Shown piece after piece: positions 50,641 to 63,400 of a DNA stretch of 64,000 nt. Within the stretch, counting starts at the first letter, position 1. Each line of letters begins with the position of its first letter. Origin of the DNA: Ammopiptanthus mongolicus. Its lineage: Eukaryota > Streptophyta > Magnoliopsida > Fabales > Fabaceae. The stretch is taken from contig CM077350.1 of the NCBI GenBank assembly GCA_039655645.1, positions 24,902,445-24,966,444 of the forward strand, read 5' to 3'. The position numbers and the translations under genes were made by a program. The notes beneath the pieces were generated by a model that was not told where the DNA came from, ran no database searches, and was given only the letters and a program-made list of their open reading frames with translations.

Positions 50641-52500
50641 ACATCTGAAGCTTGAATAAGGATTTTCACTCAGATAGAGATTGATTCAGATGTCGACTTC
50701 TTTAGGAAACATGTACATATTTCTCTTATCTTTCTAACCAAACCATGATCACTACATTTGGACCAGTATACCTCAAAATACGACGTTTTGGAGGCCGTAT
50801 TATCAGCAGCAGGCGCTTGACTTCAATCTTTAGTGTTTTTGCTTTTGCAGATTTTGTACTTTTTTCTTTGTCCACGCTTTTCTTCTCTTTCTTATGTTAG
50901 GATTGTTCATGCTTTTGTCTTCTTCTGTTACAGTACGTGATGCTTCAGACCTTTATTGAAAAGGGTACCTCATTTTTGGGTCAAGCTTGGACTTTGAAAA
51001 TCTTAATACTTCATTTAAAGTTACTCCTCCACCTATCATTATGTTTTGTATTCTGAGTAGATGCTTGATTAGCTTCACTGGACGCTTCTGAAATGAGCTA
51101 AAGATCTTGGTTATCACCCGGACACAATAGCAAGGTTGGTTAACTCTTAGGATTCTGACCAGTTAGCGTATTATGCTTCTTTGACCTTGTTACTGGCCGA
51201 ATTGGATTCGATGTCCTCATCAAACTTATATATATGGATATTAGGTTTAATTAGACACTAATCTCGTCCAATTCGGACACCTATAGCTCAATATATGGCC
51301 ACCAGACGCTACAAAGGTACGACTATCAGGAACAACATATTGTCACCAAATTATGGAAGCAACTTAACAAAGATAGAGATCGATTTCGCTCTTGACCACT
51401 TCATGAGAGTTGTAGATATTTCTCTGAGCCTTCCAATGATACCAAGATCGATGCATCTGAACACCTAAAGCGCAAGAAATTTTCAGCAGACGCTTGCATC
51501 ATCTTAATGCACAAACAGTATCACATCTGAAGCTTGAAAGAGGAATTTCACTTAGATAGAGATTGATTCAGATCTGTACTTCTCCAGGATACATGTAGGT
51601 ATTTCTCTTATCTTTCTAGAGAAACCAAGATCAATACATTTGCACGAGCGTACCTTAAAATATGATGTTTCAGACGCTTAATTGTCAGCAACAGGCGTTT
51701 GGCTTCAATCTTCAGTGTCTTTGCTTTTGCAGCTTTTGTACTTTTGTCTTTGTCCACGCTTTTATTTTCTTTCTTCTGTTAGGATTGCTGAAGCTTTTTT
51801 CTTCTTCTGTTATAGTGCTTGATGCCTCAGAACTTTATTGAAAAAGGTACCTCATTTTCTGGTCAAGCTTGGACTTTGAATATCTTAATAAAATTGTTTC
51901 TCCAGCCATCATAATGTTATGTATTCTAAGTAGATGCATGATTAGCTTCACTGGACGCTTCTTAAATGAGCTAAGGAGATTGGTTATCCACTAGGCATAT
52001 TCACAAGGCTGTTAACTCGTAGCATTCTGACCAGTTTACGAATTATGCTTATTTGACCCTGTTATTGGCCGAATTAGGATTAGATGTCCCCATGAAACAT
52101 GTATATCTGGATATAAGGTTTAATGAGATGCTAATTTCATTCAATTTAGACACCTACAGCTCAATATATGGCCATCAGACGCTACAAAGGTATGACTGTT
52201 AGGAACAACATCTTGTCACCAACTTACAGATGCAATTTAACAAATATAGAGATCAATTTCGCTATTGACCTCTTAATGAGATATGCAGATATTTCTCTGA
52301 GCCTTCCAGCCATACCAAGATCGATGCATTTGAACACCTAACGCTTTTGAAATTGTCAGCAGAAGCTTGCATGTGCTTATTGTCACGAATAATATCACAT
52401 CTCAAGCTTGAAGAAGGAATTCACTCAGATAGAGGTTGATTTAGATCTCGACTTCTCCAAGAAACATGTAGGTATTTCTCTTTTCTTCATAACCAAACCA
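50641..52500 (+). repeat. Satellite block between the trimer and the 5-6 kb duplication
   Basis: Two further units with anchors at 51038 and 51911, diverged from the trimer types. Nothing other than satellite is seen. Confidence 0.75.
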
Positions 52501-55500
52501 AGATCAATACATTTGGACGAGCGTACCTCAAAATACGACGTTTCGGATGCTTGATTGTCTGCAGCAGGCACGTGACTTCAATCTTCTGTGCTTTTTCTTT
52601 TGCAGCTTTTGTACTTTTGTCTTTGTCCATGCTTTTCTTCTCTTTCTTCTATTAGGATTGCTGAAGCTTTTCTCTTCTTCTATTACAGTACTTGTTGTTT
52701 CAGAACTTTATTGAAAAGGGTACCTCATTTTCTGGTCAAGCTTGGACTTTGAATATCTTAAAACTTCATTCAAAATTACTTCCCTACCCATGATAATGTT
52801 CTGTATTTTGAGTAGACACTTGATTAGCTTAACTGGAAGCTTCTTAAACGAGCTAAAGAGCTAGGCTATCCCCTGTTAGCTTTCTAACCGTTTAGTGTAT
52901 TATGCTTCTTTGACCCTGTTACTGGCCGAATTAGGATTCGATGTCCTCATGAAACTTGTATATATGGAAATTAGGTTTAATTAGACACTAATTTCATCCA
53001 ATTCGGACACCTACTGCTCAATATATGGCCACTAGACGCTACAAAGGTATGATTGTCAGTAACAAAATCTTGTCACTAACTTACGGATGCAACTTAACAA
53101 ATATAGATATCGATTTCGCTCTTGACCACTTCCGGAGAATAGCAGATATTTCTCTGTCGCTTACAACGATATCAAGATCGATGTATCTGAACCCCTAAAG
53201 CTCTTGAAATTGTCAGCAGATGCTTGCATGTTCTTAATGTCACGAACAGTAACACATCTCAAGCTTAAAGAAGGAATTTTACTCAGATAGAGATTGATTC
53301 AGAAGTCGACTTCTTCAGGAAACATGTAGGTATTTCGCTTATCTATCTAACCAAACCAAGATCACTATATTTGGACTAGTGTACATCAAAATACGATGTT
53401 TCAGGCCCTTGATTGTCTGTAGCAGGCGCTTGACTTCAATCTTTAGTGTTTTTACTTTTGCAGCTTTTGTACTTTTGTCTTTGTCCACGCTTTTCTTCGC
53501 TTTCTTCTTTTATGATTGCTGAAGCTTTTGTCTTCTTCTATTACAGTACTTGATGCTTTAGAACTTTATTGAAAAGGGTACCTCATTTTCTGGTCAAGCT
53601 TGGACTTTGAATATCTTAATACTTCATTCGAAATTACTTCTCAAGCCATCATAATGTTATGTCTTCTGACTAGACGCTTGATTAGCTCCATTGGACTCTT
53701 CTTAAATTAGATAAGGAGCTTGGTTATCCCCTAGGCACATTCAGAAAGCTGTTTAACTCGCATCATTCTGACCAGTTAGCGTATTATGCTTTTTTGACCT
53801 TGTTACTGGCCGAATTAGGATTCGATGTCCGTATGACACTTGTATATATGGATATTAGATTTAATTAGGCACTAATTTCAACCAATTGGGACACCTACAA
53901 CTCAATATATGGACATCAGACGCTACAAAGGTATGACTATCAGGAACAACATCTTGTCACCAACTTATGGATGCAATTTAACAAAGATAAAGATCGATTT
54001 CGCTCTTGACCTCTTCATGAGAGTTGCAAATATTTCTTTCTGCCTTCCAACGATACCAAGATCGATGCATCTGAACACCTAAAGCTCTAGAAATTGTCAG
54101 CAGACGCTTGTATGTTCTTAATGTCACAAACAGTATCACATCTCAAGCTTGAAGAAGGAATTTCAGTCAGATAGAGATTGATTCAGATCTCGACTTTTAG
54201 CTTCGCTGGACGCTTCTTAAATTAGCTAAGGAGCTTGGTTATCCCCTAGGCACATTCACAGGGCTGTTTAACTCGTAGCATTTTGACCAGATAGCGTATT
54301 ATGCTTCTTTGACCCTATTACTAGCTGAATTTGGATTCAATGTCCGCATGAAACTTGTATATTTGGATACTAGGTTTAATTTTACACTAATTTCATCCAA
54401 TTCGGACACGTACAACTCAATATATGGCCATCAGAACCTACAAAGGTATGACTATCAGGAACAACTTCTTGTCACCAACTTACGGATGCAATTTAACAAA
54501 GATAGAGATCAATTTCGCTATTGACCTCTTAATGAGAGTGGCAGATATTTCTTTGAGCCTCCCTACGATACCATGATCATTGCATCTGAACACCTAAAGC
54601 TCTAGAAATTGTCAGTAGATGCATGCATGTTCTTAATGTCAAGTACAGTATCACATCTGAAGCTTGAAGAAGGAATTTCACTCAAATAGAGATTGATTCA
54701 GATCTCGACTTCTTCATGAAACGTGTAGGTATTTCTCTTATCTTTGTAACCAAACCATGATCACTACATTTGGACGAGCGTACCTCAAAATACGACATTT
54801 TGGACGCTTGATTGTCTGTAGCAGGCGCTTCACTTCAATCTTCAGTGTTTTTGATTTTGCAGCTTTGGTACTTCTGTCTTTATCCACGCTTTTCTTCCTT
54901 TCTTCTGTTAGGATTTCTGATGCTTTTGTCTTCTTCTGTTACAGTTCTTGATGCTTCAGAGTTTTACTGAAAAAAGTACCGCATTTTCTGGTCAAGCTTA
55001 GACTTTGAATATCTTAATACTTCATTCAAAATTACTTCTCCACCCATCATAGTGTTCGGTATTCTGAGTAGACAATTGATTTGCTTCACTGGATGCTTCT
55101 GAAATGACCTAAGGAGCTTGGTTAACCCCTGGGCACATTAACAAGGTTGTTTAATTCTTAGCAATGTGACCAATTAGCGTAGTGTGCTTCTTTAACCCTG
55201 TTACGGGCCGAATTAGGAATCGATGTCCTCATGAAACTTGTATATATGGATATTAGGTTTAATTGGACACTAATTTCATCCAAGCAAGACTCCTACAGCT
55301 CAATATATGGCCATCAGACGCTACAAAGGTATGACTATCAGGAATAACATCTTGTCACCAATTTACGGATACAATTTAACCAAGACAGAGATCGATTACG
55401 CTCTTGACCACTTCATGAGAGTTACAGATATTTCTTTGAGCCTTCCAACGATACCAAGATCGATGCATCCGAACCCCTAAAGCTCAAGAAATTGTCAGCA

Positions 55501-58280
55501 GACGCTTGCTTGTTCTTAATGTCATAAACAGGGTCACATCTCAAGCTTGATGAAGGAATTTCACTCAGATAGAGATTGATTCAGATCTCGACTTCTTCAG
55601 GAAACAGTTAGGTATTTCACTTATCTTTTCTAACCAAACCAAGATCGCTATATTTGGACGGGCATACCTCAAAATACGACGTTTCGGAGGTTTTATTATC
55701 GGCTGCAGGCGCTTGACTTTAATCTTGTGTTTTTGCTTTTGCAATTTTTTTTACATTTGTCTTTGTCCAAGCTTTTCTTCCCTTTCTTCTGTTAAGATTG
55801 CTGGTGCTTTTGTCATCTTTTGTTACAGTACTTGATGCTTCAGAGCTTTATTGAAAATGGTACCTCATTTTCTGGTCAAGCTTGGACTTTGGATATCTTA
55901 ATACTTCATTCAAAATTACTTCACCACCCATAATAATGTTCTATATTCAGAGCAGACACTTGATTTGCTTCATAGGACGCTTCTGAAATGGGCTAAGGAG
56001 CTTGGTTATCCCCTGGGCACATTCACAAGGTTGTTTAATTCTTAGCATTCTAACCAGTTAGCGTATTATGCTTCTTTGGCCCTGTTATTGGCCGAATTAG
56101 TATTCGATGTCCTCATGAAACTTTTATATATGGATATTAGTTTAAATTGGACACTAATTTCTTCCAAGTCGGACACCTACAGCTCAATATATGGCCATCA
56201 GACACTTCGAAGGTAAGACTATCAGGAACAACATCTTGTGACCAACTTACAGGCGCAATTTAACAAAGATAGAGATCAATTTCGCTATTGATTTCTTAAT
56301 GAGAGTTGCAGATATTTCTTTGTGCCTCCCAATGATACCATGATCGATGCATCTGAACACCAAAAGCTATAGAAATTGGTAGCAGACGCTTGCATGTTCT
56401 TAATGTCACGAACAGTATCACATCTGAAGCTTGAAGAAGGAATTTCACTCAAATAGAGACTGATTCAGATGTCGACTTCTTCAGGAAACATGTAGGTATT
56501 TCTCTTATCTTTGTAACCACACCAAGATCACTACATTTGGACGACTCAAAATATGAAGTTTCGAAAACTTAAATGTCCGCAGCGGGCGCTTGACTTCAAT
56601 CTTGTGTTTTTGCTTTTGCAGTTTTTGTACTTTTATCTTTGTCCACGCTTTTCTTCTCTTCCTTCTGTTAGGATTACTGATGCTATTGTCTTCTTCTGTT
56701 ACAGTACTTTATGCTTCAAAGCTTTTTTGAAAAGGGTACCTCATTTTCTAGTCAAACTTGGACTTTGAATATCTTAATACTTCATTCAAAATTACTTCTC
56801 CACCCATCATAATGTTCTGTGTTCTGAGTAGACACTTGCTTAGCTTCACTAGAAGCTTATGAAATGAGCTAAGGAGCTTGGTTATCCACTGGGCACATTC
56901 ACCAGGTTATTTAATTCTTAGCATTCTGACCAGTTACCGTATCATGCTTCTTTGACCCTGTTACCGGCCGAATTCAGTTTGATGTCCGCATGAAACTTGT
57001 ATATATGGATATTAGGTTTAATTAGACACTAATTTTAACCAATTCGGACACCTACAGCTCAATATATGGCCCTTAGACACTACAAAGGTATGACTATCAG
57101 GAGCAACATCTTGTCACCAACTTACGGATGCAAGTTAACAAAGATAGAGATCGATTTCGCTTTGGACCTCTTCATGGAGTTGCAGATATTTCTCTGAGCC
57201 ATCCAATGATACCAAGATCGATGCATCTGAACACCTAAAGCTCTAGAAATTACCAGCAGACGCTTGCATGTTCTTAATGTCACGAACAGTATCACATCTA
57301 AAGCTTGAAGGAGGAATTTCACTCTGATAGAGATTGATTCAGTTCGCGACTTCTTCAAGAAACATGTCAGTATTTCTCTTACTTTCTAATCAAACCAATA
57401 TCACTACATTTGGACCATCGTACCTGAAAAGACGAAGTTTTGGAGGATTTATTATCGGCAGCAGGCGTTTGACTTCAATCTTCAGTGTTTTGCTTTTGCA
57501 GTTTCTGTACTTTTGTCTTTGCCCACGCTTTTCTTATCTTTCTTCTGTTAGGATTGATGATGCTTTTGTCTTCTTCTGTTACAGTACTTGATGCTTGAAA
57601 GCTTTTTATAAAAGGGTACCTCATTTTCTGGTCAAGCTTGGACTTTAAATATCTTAATACTTCATTCAAAATTACTTCTCCACCCATCATAATGTTCTGT
57701 ATTCTGAGTCGACACTTGATTAGCATCACTGGACGCTTCTATAATGAGGTAAGGAGCTTAGTTATCCACTGGGTACATTCGCAAGTTTATCTAATGCTTA
57801 GCATTCTGACCAGTTACAGTATTATGCTTCTTTGACCCTGTTACCGGCCGAATTCGGATTCGATGTCCGCATGAAACTTGTATACATGGATATTAGGTTT
57901 AATTAGACACTAATTTTAACCAATTCGGACACCTACAACTCAATATATGGCCCTCAGACGCTACAAAGGTATGACTATCAGCAATAACATCTTATCACCG
58001 ACTTACGGATACAATTTAACCAAGATAGAGATCGATTTCGCTCTTGACCACTTCATGAGAATTGTAGATATTTCTCAGAGCCTTCCAACGATACCAAGAT
58101 AGATGCATCTGATCACCTAAAGCTCTAGAAATTGTCAGCAGACGTTTGCGTATTCTTAATGTGACGAACAGTATCACATCTGAAGCTTGAAGAAGGAATT
58201 ACACTCAAATAGAGATTGATTCAGATCTCGACTTCTTCAGGAAACATGTAGGTATTTCTCTTATCTTTTATACCAAGCAA
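52500..58280 (+). repeat. Large tandem duplication, copy 1 (about 5.8 kb)
   Basis: Seven units (anchors 52793, 53651, 55049, 55933, 56809, 57689, then the next copy's 58572) match the following 5.1 kb feature by feature. Shared rare marks include CACCCATGATAATG (52786 and 58565), GCAGGCACGTGACTTC (about 52562 and 58342), GATTCAGAAGTCGACTTC (53297 and 59102), GCAGCGGGCGC/GCAGCGGGCCC (56579 and 61728) and AGTTCGCGACTTCTTC (57341 and 62491). A B-to-D junction near 54195 (GATCTCGACTTTTAGCTTCG) shortens one unit. A 26-bp gap near 52875 is specific to this copy. Confidence 0.82.
54309..54524 (+). other. Recurring plus-strand open frame over subunits D/A (71 codons)
   Basis: A frame beginning MTLLLAE and containing KLVYMDIRFN-like and NLRMQFNKD segments recurs at 27611-27826, 31140-31379, 34620-34823, 38001-38216, 54309-54524 and 59269-59484. 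The last two are the paired copies of the large duplication (offset 4960). It shows no recognised domain, and in many units it is interrupted, usually at the TAATTAG in the middle. Probably non-coding. Confidence 0.25.
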
Positions 58281-59184
58281 AGATTACTACATTTGGACGA
58301 GCGTACCTCAAAATACGATGTTTCGGACGTTTGATTGTCTGCAGCAGGCACGTGACTTCAATCTTCAATGTTTTTGCTTTTGCAGCTTTTGTACTTTTGT
58401 CTTTGTCCACGCTTTTCTTCTCTTTCTTCTGTTAGGATTGCTGAAGCTTTTCTCTTCTTCTATTATAGTATTTGATGTTTCAGAACTTTATTGAAAAGGG
58501 TACCTCTTTTCTGGTCAAGCTTGGACTTTGAATATCTTAAAACTTCATTCAAAATTACTTCCCCACCCATGATAATGTTCTGTATTCTGAGTGGACACTT
58601 GATTAGCTTAACTGGAAGCTTCTTAAATGAGCTAAAGAGCTAGGCTATCCCCTGGGCACACTGACAAGGTTGTTTAACTCATAGCTTTCTAACCATTTAG
58701 CGTATTATGCTTCTTTGAACCTGTTACTGGCCGAATTAGGATTCGATGTCCTCATGAAACTTGTATATATGGAAATTAGGTTTAATTAGACACTAATTTC
58801 ATCCAATTCGGGCACCTACTGCTCAATATATGGCCACTAGACGCTACAAAGGCATGACTGTCAGTTACAAAATCTTGTCACTAATTTACGGATGCAACTT
58901 AACAAATACAGATATCGATTTCGCTCTTGACCACTTCCGGAGAGTTGCAGATATTTCTCTGTGGCTTCCAACGATATCAAGATCGATGTATCTGAGCCCC
59001 TAAAGCTCTTGAAATTGTCAGCAGATGCTTGCATGTTCTTAATGTCACAAACAGTAACACATCTCAAGCTTGAAGAAGGAATTTTACTCAGATAGAGATT
59101 GATTCAGAAGTCGACTTCTTCAAGAAACATGTAGGCATTTCGCTTATCTATCTAACCAACCGAAGATCACTACATTTCGACGAG

Positions 59185-59215
59185 CGTACATCAAAACACT
59201 CTCCCCTAGGCACAT
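59185..59215 (+). other. Deletion junction in duplication copy 2
   Basis: GAGCGTACATCAAAA (end of subunit B) is joined through CACT to CTCCCCTAGGCACATTC (subunit D). Compared with copy 1 about 845 bp are missing, close to but not exactly one unit. Confidence 0.72.
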
Positions 59216-61474
59216 TCACAGGGCTGTTTAACTCGTAGCATTTTGACCAGTTAGCGTATTATGCTTCTTTGACCCTATTACTAGCCGAATTTGGATTCAA
59301 CGTCCTCATGAAACTTGTATATTTGGATACTAGGTTTAATTGGACACTAATTTCATCCAATTCAGGCACCTACAACTCAATATATGGCCATCAGACGCTA
59401 CAAAGGTATGACTATCAGGAACAACTTCTTGTCACCAACTTACGGATGCAATTTAACAAAGATAAAGAACAATTTGGCTATTGACCTCTTAATGAGAGTG
59501 GCAGATATTTCTTTGAGCCTCCCTACAATACCATGATCAATGCATCTGAACACCTAAAGCTATAGAAATTGTCAGTAGATGCTTGCATGTTCTTAATGTC
59601 ACGAACAGTATCACATCTGAAGCTTGAAGAAGGAACTTCACTCAAATTGAGATTGATTCAGATCTTGACTTCTTCAGGAAACATGTAGGTATTTCTCTTA
59701 TCTTTGTAACCAAACCACGATCAATACATTTGGACGAGTGTACCTGAAAATGCGACGTTTCGGACGCTTGATTGTCTGTAGCAGGCGCTTCACTTCAATC
59801 TTTAGTGTTTTTGCTTTTGCAGCTTTGGTACTTCTGTCTTTGTCCACGCTTTTCTTCCTTTCTTCTGTTAGGATTTCTGATGCTTTTCTCTTCTTCTGTT
59901 ACGGTTTTTGATGCTTCAGTGTTTTATTGAAAAAGTACCGCATTTTCTGGTCAAGCTTAGACTTTGAATATCTTAATACTTCATTCAAAATTACTTCTCC
60001 ACCCATCATGGTGTTGGGTATTCTAAGAAGACACTTGATTTGCTTCACTGGACGCTTCTAAAATGACCTAAGGAGCTTAGTTAACCCCTGGGCACATTAA
60101 CAAGGTTGTTTAATTCTTAGCATGCTGACCAACTAGCGTAGTATGCTTCTTTGACCCTGTTACGGGCCAAATTAGGAATCGATGTCCTCATGAAACTTGT
60201 ATATATGGATATTAGGTTTAATTGGACACTAATTTCATCCAAGCAAGACTCCTACAGCTCAATATATGGCCATCAGACATTACAAAGGTATGACTATCAG
60301 GAATAACATCTTGTCACCATCTTACGGATACAATTTAACCAAGACAGAGATCGATTACGCTCTTGACCACTTCATGAGAGTTGTAGATATTTCTCTGAGC
60401 CTTCCAATGATACCAAGATCGATGCATCTGAACCCCTAAAGTCTAGAAATTGTCAGCAGACGCTTGCTTGTTCTTAATATCACAAACAGTATCACATCTC
60501 AAGATTGATGAAGGAATTTCACTCAGATAGAGATTGATTCAGATCTTGACTTCTTCAAGAAACAGGTAGGTATTTCACTTATCTTTTCTAACCAAACCAA
60601 GATCACTATATTTGGACGGGCATACCTCAAAATACGATGTTTTGGTGGCTTTATTAGCGGCTGCAGGCGCTTGACTTCAATCTTGTGTTTTTTGCTTTTG
60701 CAGTTTTTTTACTTTCGCCTTTGTCCAAGCTTTTCTTCCCTTTCTTCTGTTAGGATTGCTGGAGCTTTTGTCATCTTCTGTTACAGTACTTGATGCTTCA
60801 GAGCTTTATTGAAAATGATACCTCATTTTTTGGTCAAGCTTGGACTTTGAATATCTTAATACTTCATTCAGAATTACTTCACCACCCATAATAATGTTCT
60901 ATATTAGGAGTAGACACTTGATTTGCTTCACAGGACGCTTCTGAAATGTGCTAAGGAGCTTGGTTATCCCCTGGGCACATTCACAAGGTTGTTTAATTCT
61001 TAGCATTCTGACCAGTTAGCGTATTATGCTTCTTTGACCCTGTTACTGGCCGAATTAGGATTCGATGTCCTCGTTAAACTTGTATATATGGATATTATGT
61101 TAAATTGAACACTAATTTCTTCCAAGTCGGACACCTACAGCTCAATATATGGCCATCAGACGCTAGAAAGGTATGACTATCAGGAATAACATCTTGTCAC
61201 CAACTTACGGATACAATTTAACCAAGACAGAGATCGATTACGCTCTTGACCACTTCATGAGAGTTGCAGATATTTCTCTGAGCCTTCCAACGATACCAAG
61301 ATCGATGCATCTGAACCCCTAAAGCTCTAGAAATTGTCAGCAGACGCTTGCTTGTTCTTAATATCACAAACAGTATCACATCTCAAGATTGATGAAGGAA
61401 TTTCACTCAGATAGAGATTGATTCAGATCTTGACTTCTTCAGGAAACAGGTAGGTATTTCACTTATCTTTTCTA

Positions 61475-61500
61475 ACCAAACCAAGATCGATGCATCTGAA
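61475..61500 (+). other. B-to-A crossover adding one extra subunit
   Basis: Subunit B text (TTTTCTAACCAAACCAAGATC) switches into subunit A text (GATGCATCTGAACACC) at the ACCAAGATC word both contain. A complete B follows again, giving B/A-hybrid then B. The anchor interval 60891-61958 is 1067 bp, one normal unit plus about 184 bp, exactly one extra subunit. Confidence 0.82.
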
Positions 61501-63400
61501 CACCAAAAGCTATAGAAATTGTCAGCAGATGCTTGCATGTTCTTAATGTCACGAACAGTATCACATCTGAAGCTTGAAGAAGGAATTTCACTCAAATAGA
61601 GATTGATTCAGAAGTCGACTTCTTCAGGAAACATGTAGGTATTTCTCTCATCTTTGTAACCACACCAAGATCACTACATTTGGACGAGCGTACCTCAAAA
61701 TATGACATTTCGGACGCTTGAATGTCCGCAGCGGGCCCTTGACTTCAATCTTGTGTTTTTGCTTTTGCAGTTTTTGTACTTTTATCTTTGTCCACGCTTG
61801 TCTTCTCTTTCTTCTGTTAGGATTACTGATGCTATTGTCTTCTTCTGTTACAGTACTTGATGTTTCAAAGCTTTTTTGAAAAGGGTACCTCATTTTCTAG
61901 TCAAGATTGGACTTTGAATATCTTGATACCTCATTCAAAATTACTTCTCCACCTATCATAATGTTCTGTGTTCTGAGTAGACACTTGATTAGCTTCACTG
62001 GATGCCTATGAAATGAGCTAAGGAGCTTGGTTATCCACAGGACACATTCACCAGGTTATTTAATTCTTAGCATTCTAACCAGTTACCATATTATGCTTCT
62101 TTGACCCTGTTACCGGCCGAATTCGGTTTGATGTCCGCATGAAACTTGTATATATGGATATTAGGTTTAATTAGACACTAATTTTAACCAATTCGGACAC
62201 CTACAGCTCAATATATGACCCTCAGACGCTACAAAGGTATTACTATCAGGAACAACATCTTGTCACCAACTTACAGATGCAAGTTAACAAAGATAGAGAT
62301 CGATTTCGCTTTGGACCTCTACATGAGAGTTGCAGATATTTCTCTGAGCCTTCCAATGATACCAAGATCGATGCATCTGAACACCTAAAGCTCTAGAAAT
62401 TATCGGCAGACGCTTGCATGTTCTTAATGTCACGAACAGTATCACATCTGAAGCTTGAAGTAGGAATTTCACTCTGAAAGTGATTGATTCAGTTCGCGAC
62501 TTCTTCAAGAAACATGTCAGTATTTCTCTTATCTTTATAATCAAACCAACATCACTACATTTGGACCACCGTACCTCAAAAGACGAAGTTTTGGAGGATT
62601 TATTATCGGCAACAGGTGCTTGACTTCAATCTTCAGTGTTTTGCTTTTGTAGTTTCTGTACTTTTGTCTTTGTCCACGCTTTTCTTATCTTTCTTCTGTT
62701 AGTATTGCAGATGCATTTGTCTTCTTCTGTTACAGTACTTGATGCTTCAAAGCATTTTATAAAAGGGTACCTCATTTTCTGGTCAAGCTTGGACTTTGAA
62801 TATCTTAATACTTCATTCAAAATTACTTCTCCACCCATCATAATGTTCTGTATTCTGAGTAGACACTTGATTAGCTTCACTGGACACTTCTAAAATGAGC
62901 TAAGGAGCTTGGTTATCCACTGGGTACATTCACAATGCTGCTTAACTCGTAGCATTCTGACCAGTTAGCATATTATGCTTCTTTGACCCTGTTACTGGCC
63001 GAATTTGGATTCGATGTCCCCTTGAAACTTGTATATATGGATATTAGGTTTAATTAGACACTAATTTTAACAAATTCGGATACCTACAACTCAATATATG
63101 GCCCACAGACGCTATAAATGTTTGACTATCAGGAATAACATCTTGTCACCAAGATAGAGATCGATTTCGCCCTTGACCACATCATGAGAATTGCAGATAT
63201 TTCTTAGAGCCTTCCAACGATACCAAGATAGATGCATCTGATGACCTAAAGCTCTAGAAATTTTCAGCAGATGTTTGCATATTCTTAATGTGACGAACAA
63301 TATAACATATGAAGTTTGAAGAAGGAATTTCACTCAAATAGAGATTGATTCAGATCTCGACTTCTTCAGGAAACATGTAGGTATTTTACTTGTCTTTCTA

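Larger units (their letters stand above)
58281..63400 (+). repeat. Large tandem duplication, copy 2 (about 5.1 kb)
   Basis: This is the partner of 52500-58280. The offset between copies is 5805 bp at 53166/58971, 4960 bp at 54309/59269, about 5150 bp at 56343/61493 and 5129 bp at 58101/63230. Copy 2 has therefore lost about 845 bp near 59196 and gained about 190 bp near 61490, with a further loss of about 20 bp near 63150. Anchors: 58572, 60008, 60891, 61958 and 62840. Confidence 0.82.
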
